9,118 bases of DNA from positions 1 to 9,118 of the forward strand of contig JBIJDM010000107.1 of assembly GCA_044344145.1 (NCBI GenBank). The letters run 5' to 3'. Below are positions 1-5,246 of this stretch, piece after piece (position 1 is the stretch's first letter; every line of letters begins with the position of its first letter). Under the pieces are notes generated by a model. It was not told the origin of the DNA and searched no databases. It saw only the letters and a list, made by a program, of their open reading frames with translations. The position numbers and the translations under genes are program-made. Source of the stretch: JBAXGE01 sp044344145. Its GTDB lineage: Bacteria; Planctomycetota; Phycisphaerae; WQYP01.

Positions 1-2331
1 CGACAGCGTGGCATGGAACTGCCGCATGGCGGGTTCGTCTTCGGGCCCGATGGGCCGCATGGTGATGGCCTGGCCGTCTTTGAGCTTGGTACATTTGACG
101 TACTGTGACGGATAGGGCCGGATGGCCGGACGCGGGAGCTGGTCATCGCTGACGCTGGCCTCGTGCAGGATCACGCGGGCATCGAGGGCGATAATCCGTT
201 CGGCCGAAGCGAGCAGCGGATTGATATCAATTTCCTTGATGCGCGGCTGCTCGATGAGCAATTGGCTGAAGCGGACGACAATCTTTTCCAGCAGATTCTG
301 ATCCACGGGCTTGCGGCCGCGGATGCCCTGGGTGGCTTTGTAGATCTTGGTCTGTTCCATCAGGCGTTTGGCCAGGGTGGTGTTGAGCGGGGGCAGGGCG
401 AGGGCCTTGTCCTTGTAGAGTTCCACCAACTGACCGCCGGAGCCGAACAGGATCACGGGGCCGAACTGGGCATCGAGACTGGACCCGAGGATGAGTTCAT
501 AACCTTCCAGCCGCATCATCGGTTGCACGGTGACGCCCTGGAAATGCTGCAGGCCCTTCTTCTCGGCCACGTTCTTCTTGATGGTCTCGAACGCGGTACG
601 CACAGCTTCCTTGTTGGCCAGGTTCAGGATGACCCCGCCGACATCGGTCTTGTGCGTGATGGTCAGCGAATAGAGCTTGAGCACAATCGGGTAACCGATC
701 TTTTCGGCATAGGCCACCGCTTCATCCGCCGTGGTGGCGATCTCGGTGGGCACCGTGGGGATGCCGTAGGCGGCGATGAGTTTCTTGGATTCGTACTCGG
801 TCAGGGTGGTGCGGCCTTCGGCCAGACAGCCATCCATGATCTTCTTGACCGCGGCGCGGTCAATGACATCGTCTTTTTCGCTCAACGAACGCGGGGTTTC
901 ATACAGCGCGTCGAGGTTGCGGGCATAGTCCCACATATAGTTGAACGCGCGGGCGGCAGTATCGGGATAGGGGAAGGTGGGGATGCCGGCGCGGTTGAGG
1001 ATTTCCTCGCCTGCCCGGACAAACGGACCACCCATCCAACTGGCCAGCACGGGCTTGCCTTCGAACTTGTGGGCATAGGCCTTGAGTTCGTCGGCGGTGC
1101 CGGTGGGATCGGTCATATCCTGCGGGGTCAGGATCACCATCAGACCATCGGTCTTGGGGTCCTTGGCGCAGATTTCCAACGCCTGGGCATAACGCTTGGC
1201 CGGGGCATCGCCGAGGACGTCCACGGGGTTGTTATGGCTCCACTGGGGCGGGAGAATCTTGTTGAGTTCGGCCATGGTGTCCGCCTGCAGCGCGGTCAAC
1301 TCACCGCCGCCGATAATCAGGGCATCGGTGGCCAACACGCCGGGGCCGCCGGCATTGGTGATGACGGTCAGATTCGGACCCTTGGGGCGGGGTTGTTTGC
1401 TGAGGACTTCGGCCATGGAGAACAGGTCATCAATGCTGTCCACACGCAGGACGCCGGTACGCTTGAAGGCGGCATCGAGCACATCATCCGAGCCGGTCAT
1501 GGAACCGGTGTGGCTGGCGGCGGCGGCAGCGGCGGCAGTAGTGCGGCCGGCCTTGATGATAATGATGGGCTTGTTCATGGCCACCTCGCGGGCGGCCGAG
1601 AGGAACGAGCGGGCATCGCCGATGGATTCCATATAGATCAGAATGGCTTTGGTCTGGGGATCGTCGCCGTAGTATTCGATCAGATCGCCGAATCCGACAT
1701 CAAGCATCGAACCCAGCGAGACGAAGCCGGAGAAGCCTACGAGTTCTTGGAAGCTCCAATCCAGAATCGCGGTGCCCAAGGCACCCGACTGGCTGAGGAA
1801 CGCGATATTGCCGGGCCGGGCGATGCCGGCGGCAAAGCTGGCATTCAAACCGATCAGCGGATTCATGGCGCCCAGACAGTTGGGCCCGATGAGCCGAATC
1901 CCCGCCTTGCGGGTGATTTCCAAAACCTGGCGTTCGAGTTCAATCCCCGGCGCGCCGAGTTCCTTGAAGCCGGCGCTGATGATGATCAGCCCGCGCACGC
2001 CTGCATCGGCACATTGTTGTACCAAGGCCGGCACGGTCGGGGAGGGCGTACAGATGACCGCCAGGTCGAGCCGTTCCGGCACTTCCTTGACGCTGGGATA
2101 CGCCTTCACGCCCAACACATTGGGGCGATTGGGATTGATGGGATAAACCGTCCCGCCAAACGGACTGGAAATCAAATTCCATAACACCGTCCGGCCGACG
2201 GCGCCGGCTTTTTCGGTGGCGCCGATGACCGCGACGCTGCGCGGTTTGAAAATGGGGTCGAGGGGACGGGGACGTGACACGACATGAAAACCTGTGGGGC
2301 TCTCAACCAGCGGGTTACCGGCGGGGGACAT
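1..2331 (-). CDS. PatZ-type NDP-forming acyl-CoA synthetase / GNAT acetyltransferase fusion (3' end cut by window edge)
   Basis: The open frame has 777 codons and no stop before base 1, so the C-terminus lies outside the window. Domains in order: a CoA-binding Rossmann region (from about residue 33, SVAVIGATEKAG), a succinyl-CoA synthetase-like region (IGPNCLGAMNP, then FLSQSGALGT), the phospho-histidine loop SHTGS with His274 after a run of seven alanines, an ATP-grasp domain from about residue 510 (LTEYESKKLIAAYGIPTVP) with HKTDVGG at His560, and the start of a GNAT domain from about residue 757 (MRPIGPEDEPAMRQFHATL). Family knowledge: the synthetase half makes acyl-CoA, usually acetyl-CoA, with ADP formation or the reverse, and PatZ/Pat relatives acetylate protein lysines such as those of acetyl-CoA synthetase. 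The start ATG at 2331 has GGAG (2340-2343) eight bases upstream. The gene is divergent from the Lon-domain gene. The substrate cannot be read from the sequence. The fusion architecture is clear; the GNAT activity is inferred, since most of that domain is not visible. Confidence 0.93.
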   Translation of the reverse strand, partial: MSPAGNPLVESPTGFHVVSRPRPLDPIFKPRSVAVIGATEKAGAVGRTVLWNLISSPFGGTVYPINPNRPNVLGVKAYPSVKEVPERLDLAVICTPSPTVPALVQQCADAGVRGLIIISAGFKELGAPGIELERQVLEITRKAGIRLIGPNCLGAMNPLIGLNASFAAGIARPGNIAFLSQSGALGTAILDWSFQELVGFSGFVSLGSMLDVGFGDLIEYYGDDPQTKAILIYMESIGDARSFLSAAREVAMNKPIIIIKAGRTTAAAAAAASHTGSMTGSDDVLDAAFKRTGVLRVDSIDDLFSMAEVLSKQPRPKGPNLTVITNAGGPGVLATDALIIGGGELTALQADTMAELNKILPPQWSHNNPVDVLGDAPAKRYAQALEICAKDPKTDGLMVILTPQDMTDPTGTADELKAYAHKFEGKPVLASWMGGPFVRAGEEILNRAGIPTFPYPDTAARAFNYMWDYARNLDALYETPRSLSEKDDVIDRAAVKKIMDGCLAEGRTTLTEYESKKLIAAYGIPTVPTEIATTADEAVAYAEKIGYPIVLKLYSLTITHKTDVGGVILNLANKEAVRTAFETIKKNVAEKKGLQHFQGVTVQPMMRLEGYELILGSSLDAQFGPVILFGSGGQLVELYKDKALALPPLNTTLAKRLMEQTKIYKATQGIRGRKPVDQNLLEKIVVRFSQLLIEQPRIKEIDINPLLASAERIIALDARVILHEASVSDDQLPRPAIRPYPSQYVKCTKLKDGQAITMRPIGPEDEPAMRQFHATLS

Positions 2332-2341
2332 AACAATCGCT

Positions 2342-2371
2342 CCAAAAAACGTGAGTTACTCCGGACGTTGG
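2342..2371 (-). promoter_or_regulatory. Candidate leader hairpin with T-run ahead of the acyl-CoA synthetase gene
   Basis: Read on the - strand, AACGT (2369-2365) can pair with ACGTT (2352-2348). Inside it GAG pairs with CTC around a TAA loop, with a CCG bulge on one side. The right arm runs directly into six T (2349-2344), and the GGAG ribosome binding site follows at 2343-2340. This looks like a weak intrinsic terminator or attenuator placed just before the start codon. The stem is short, so chance is a real alternative. Confidence 0.25.
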
Positions 2372-2404
2372 CTCTGTTAAAGACCAATTAGTCCACAACT
2401 GGAG

Positions 2405-2433
2405 AGTTTGCCCTGATTTGCTCATGGCGTCAA
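2405..2433 (-). promoter_or_regulatory. Weak candidate promoter for the acyl-CoA synthetase gene
   Basis: On the - strand TTGACG (2433-2428) matches the -35 consensus at five of six bases. Seventeen bases later stands CAAACT, a poor -10 with three of six matches. Transcription from here would give a leader of roughly 65-70 bases containing the hairpin at 2342-2371. The call rests mainly on the -35 and on position in a divergent intergenic region. Confidence 0.2.
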
Positions 2434-2507
2434 CTGGGAGGGGGGCACATTTTACCGGGCCTATCTTTCTATATGCGAATTAAAAGTTATGAATCGGATT
2501 ATACCTA

Positions 2508-2536
2508 TCTACTAAGCCCACTAAGACGCCTATAAT
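2508..2536 (+). promoter_or_regulatory. Candidate sigma-70 promoter for the Lon-domain gene
   Basis: A perfect TATAAT stands at 2531-2536, 34 bases before the ATG at 2570. Seventeen bases upstream is TCTACT (2508-2513), a weak -35 with three of six matches. The surrounding 2460-2550 stretch is clearly AT-richer than the flanking genes, as expected for a promoter. Two ACTAAG copies (2511-2516 and 2520-2525) nine bases apart overlap the -35 and spacer and could be an operator, though such short repeats also arise by chance. Confidence 0.45.
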
Positions 2537-2569
2537 CGGGCGGAAATTGTTCAATGGGTCAGTAAAGGC

Positions 2570-3268
2570 ATGACTTGTACCATGTTTGACGTACCGCTCG
2601 ATTTTTCCCGTCCCATCCCGCTTTTCCCCCTACCTAATTTTGTCCTATTTCCGGGCATCGTGCATCCGCTGCATATTTTTGAAGAGCGCTACAAGGCGAT
2701 GGTGGCGGATACGCTGCGGGACCAGCGGCTGTTGGGCATGGCTACGCTCAAGGTGGGCTGGAAATGTGATTATGCCGGCAGCCCGCCGATTCACAGCCGG
2801 GTGTGCGTGGGGCGGATTATCAAACATGTGCAGTTGGAAGATGGACGCTATGACCTGATGGTACAGGGCGTCTGCCGGGCGGATGTGGAAACGGAAACGT
2901 CTGGCCGGGAGTATCGTCAGGGGCGTTTGACCCCCCTGCCGGAACAACCCATGCCCGCGGGTCAGGAAATCCGGGTGCGCAAGGTTTTGTATGAGCTATT
3001 TACCAATTCCAATCTGACCGACAGCCCCCCCGCCGAGGCGATCCGGGCGTTGCTGCTGAAACAAGTCCCCATCGGGATTGTGGTCGATGCGCTGGCGTTC
3101 GGTCTGGTGCCGGAAGCCTTTCAACGGCAGATTTTGCTGGAAATGGCCGCGCCGGTGCCCCGGGCCAATCATCTGATGGATCTGTTGGTGGCCCAGGCGC
3201 GGCAATATACCCCCCGCTCCATGACCAGCGCGGATACCAACTGGGCGGCGAATATCAATACTAATTAA
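2570..3268 (+). CDS. Stand-alone Lon substrate-binding (LonN) domain protein
   Basis: A 232-residue protein that matches only the N-terminal substrate-binding domain of Lon protease. It opens with the characteristic PIPLFPLPNFVLFPG (about residues 16-30), followed by PLHIFEERYKAMV, and has the later GRIIKHVQLEDGRYDLMVQG strand pair near residues 81-100. The AAA+ ATPase and Ser-Lys protease domains of Lon are absent, and the protein ends naturally soon after the helical part of the domain (about residue 215). Proteins of this stand-alone family (PF02190) are widespread; their roles are poorly defined, and binding of peptides or misfolded protein is inferred from Lon. No signal peptide or membrane segment is seen, so a cytoplasmic location is likely. 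Start choice is uncertain: ATG 2570 has AAAGG (2564-2568) only one base away, while in-frame ATG 2582 gives the usual domain start (MFDVPLDF) with a 13-base spacer. The gene is monocistronic and faces the ABC exporter gene. Confidence 0.9.
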   Translation: MTCTMFDVPLDFSRPIPLFPLPNFVLFPGIVHPLHIFEERYKAMVADTLRDQRLLGMATLKVGWKCDYAGSPPIHSRVCVGRIIKHVQLEDGRYDLMVQGVCRADVETETSGREYRQGRLTPLPEQPMPAGQEIRVRKVLYELFTNSNLTDSPPAEAIRALLLKQVPIGIVVDALAFGLVPEAFQRQILLEMAAPVPRANHLMDLLVAQARQYTPRSMTSADTNWAANINTN

Positions 3269-3281
3269 TGGTCCACCGCAC

Positions 3282-5153
3282 TTACGCGCCCGGCGTCTGG
3301 GTTTGTTCGCGGAAGGCCAGTTGGACCTCGGCAATTTCGCGGTAATGGCCGGGCTCGCGAAGTAGTTCTTTGTGCGTGCCGGCCTGGGTAATGCGGCCGC
3401 CTTCAATCACAATCACCAGATCGGCATATTTCACGGTACTGAGCCGGTGGGCGATGATGAATACGGTGCGGTCCACCATGACCAATTCCAGCGCCCGGCT
3501 GATGAGATGCTCGGTGGCGGGGTCCACGGCGGCGAGGGCATCGTCCATGACGAGAATACGGGGATTGGTCAGGATGGCGCGGGCAATGGCCAGACGGGCG
3601 CGCTGGCCACCGCTCAGATTGGCCCCGCGCTCGCCCAGCGGGGTGTCATATCCGCGCGGCATTTCCATAATGAAGTCATGGGCCTGGGCCAAGCGGGCGG
3701 CGGCCTCGACTTCACCCAGCGAAGCTTCGGGCTTGCCGTAGCGGATATTGTTGGCCACCGAGTCGGAAAAGAGGAAGGTCTCCTGAAAGACGAAGCCCAC
3801 TGCTTGGCGCACGGAGGGCAGACTCACCTGCCGCAGGTCCTGACCATCAATGAAGATTTGGCCGGACTGGGGGTCATAAAAACGGGCCAGCAATTGCATG
3901 ATGGTGCTCTTGCCCGAACCCGTGGGACCGACCAGGGCCACGACACTGCCGCCGGGGATTTCAAAACTGATATCGCGTACCACGGGCTTGGTGGGGTCGT
4001 AACCGAAGGTGACGAAGTTGAATTCCACCGCGCCGGGGCCGGGGGGCAGGGCCGGGGCGGAGGCAACTTGCGGGAGTGTGCTTTGCGCGTCAAGCACTTC
4101 AAAGAATCGCCGCGCCGAGACGATGGCTTTTTGATATTGTTCGGCGAGTTGGCTGACCAATTGCAACCGGCCCAGAATGGCGCCCATAGCGGTGCCGAAG
4201 ACCACCAGATCACCCACGCGCACGCCGGTGGCTTTGTCGGCGTCGGTGACACAGAGTACCGCGCCCAGCGCAAAGAGGCTGAGATGACTAAGGCCCGCGA
4301 TGCCGCGCATGCCGGGCTGAAAGTTGCGCTGCAGCTTGACGGTTTGCATGACCTTGGCGAAGTAGGCATCGAGCCGGGCGCGGTATTTTTGGATCTCGGT
4401 GGCCTCGGTGGCGAAGGCTTTGACCACATGCACCCCGGCGACAGCTTCGGTGAAAACCGTGACCACATCATCGCCCGCGGCCATGGCCGCATCCTGCGCG
4501 GGCTGCATCTGCCGGCTGTAACGCAGGATGTAGAGAATCCAGAACGGCACCGGCAGCACCGCCACCAGTGCCACCCACGGCGAGATGGTCAGCATCAGCA
4601 GGTTATAGCCCACGACAAACGCCACGATTTCCACCACGGTGGTCAGGCCGTTCTGCACGAACGAACGCACATTCTGCAAGTCGCTCAGGGCCCGGTTAAT
4701 CAGGGCCCCGCTGCTGTGGGTATCGTAGAAGGCAAAGCCCACGCGCTGCAGCCGGTCATACATGGCCGAGCGCATGTAGTAGACACCTTCCATCACAAAG
4801 CGGGAAAAGGAGACCCCGCGAAAGTAGGTGTTGATGCCGTTGAGGATCACCAGCAGGCCCAGGATGACGATGAGCAATTCCACTTCGGTCAGCGGGGGTT
4901 TATGCAGAGCGCCCCAGAAATCGCCGGCGGGCAGGGTGGTGGCGGTATGATCGAACAGTTCGCGCACGCGATTGAGGATATGCCGGGTAGCGGTGACCGC
5001 GCCGATTTCCAGCGCCACCCAGACCAAAACCAGACTGCATGCCAGCAGCGCCCAGCCCCAGACGGGAATGACAAAGCTCAACATGCGTTTGAGCAGGGCG
5101 TAATTCGACAACGCCGGAGGTGCGGCGGGGAGATTGTGGGCGGACTGTTTCAT
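3282..5153 (-). CDS. ABC exporter half-transporter (MsbA/MdlA-like, fused membrane and ATPase domains)
   Basis: A 623-residue polypeptide with the normal length of a bacterial half-transporter. Six membrane segments can be placed near residues 27-50, 91-108, 170-189, 191-211, 283-302 and 313-330, with the coupling-helix motif FYDTHSSGALINRALSD at 142-158. The ATPase domain follows from about 375: Walker A GPTGSGKST (409-417, Lys415), Q-loop FVFQETFLF, signature LSGGQ (513-517), Walker B ILVMDD with Asp537, D-loop AAVD, and switch His569 in AHRLST. The residue after the Walker B Asp is Asp538, where most exporters carry the catalytic Glu. DD at this place is known in MdlA-type proteins and in the degenerate site of heterodimeric exporters. 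Two subunits must pair to act; no second half-transporter gene is in the window. The cargo (lipid, drug or peptide) cannot be told from the sequence, so no gene symbol is given. ATG 5153 lacks a strong ribosome binding site. The mannosidase gene ends 93 bases upstream on the same strand. Confidence 0.93.
   Translation of the reverse strand: MKQSAHNLPAAPPALSNYALLKRMLSFVIPVWGWALLACSLVLVWVALEIGAVTATRHILNRVRELFDHTATTLPAGDFWGALHKPPLTEVELLIVILGLLVILNGINTYFRGVSFSRFVMEGVYYMRSAMYDRLQRVGFAFYDTHSSGALINRALSDLQNVRSFVQNGLTTVVEIVAFVVGYNLLMLTISPWVALVAVLPVPFWILYILRYSRQMQPAQDAAMAAGDDVVTVFTEAVAGVHVVKAFATEATEIQKYRARLDAYFAKVMQTVKLQRNFQPGMRGIAGLSHLSLFALGAVLCVTDADKATGVRVGDLVVFGTAMGAILGRLQLVSQLAEQYQKAIVSARRFFEVLDAQSTLPQVASAPALPPGPGAVEFNFVTFGYDPTKPVVRDISFEIPGGSVVALVGPTGSGKSTIMQLLARFYDPQSGQIFIDGQDLRQVSLPSVRQAVGFVFQETFLFSDSVANNIRYGKPEASLGEVEAAARLAQAHDFIMEMPRGYDTPLGERGANLSGGQRARLAIARAILTNPRILVMDDALAAVDPATEHLISRALELVMVDRTVFIIAHRLSTVKYADLVIVIEGGRITQAGTHKELLREPGHYREIAEVQLAFREQTQTPGA
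3289..3307 (+). terminator. Candidate intrinsic terminator of the Lon-domain gene, inside the 3' end of the ABC gene
   Basis: On the + strand, CCCGG (3289-3293) pairs with CTGGG (3297-3301) around a CGT loop, with one G-U pair, and TTTGTT follows at 3302-3307. It starts 20 bases after the TAA at 3266-3268, a normal distance. It lies antisense to the last codons of the converging ABC gene. The stem has only five pairs, so the call is tentative. Confidence 0.35.
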
Positions 5154-5160
5154 AGCGCTC

Positions 5161-5195
5161 AGCGCCAGGGCATGGCGCTAGAGAGAATTGTAACA
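5161..5195 (-). promoter_or_regulatory. Candidate extended -10 promoter and leader hairpin of the ABC exporter gene
   Basis: On the - strand, TGTTACAAT (5195-5187) is an extended -10 element: TG, one base, then TACAAT with five of six consensus matches. No good -35 is seen. Transcription would begin near 5180, giving a leader of about 26 bases. That leader would open with a perfect six-pair hairpin: AGCGCC (5179-5174), loop ATGCCCT, GGCGCT (5166-5161), ending seven bases before the start codon. Another TATAAT on the - strand overlaps the mannosidase stop (5251-5246), also without a -35. The hairpin could hinder ribosome loading or act as a protein site; neither is shown. Confidence 0.35.
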
Positions 5196-5246
5196 TTATC
5201 CCGTTAGGACCGCGAACTTATGACGGTCAGGGACGCCAGCGCAAAA

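Noticed and set aside
163..2184. A 673-codon open frame on the + strand
   Set aside because: It is exactly antisense to the acyl-CoA synthetase gene, whose protein carries recognisable motifs throughout. The + strand translation has no domain and is rich in Gly, Asp, His and Gln, typical of the antisense of GC-rich codons.
3372..5207. A 611-codon open frame on the + strand
   Set aside because: It lies opposite the ABC exporter gene, has no recognisable motif and has the same antisense composition (rich in His, Gly, Gln and Asp).
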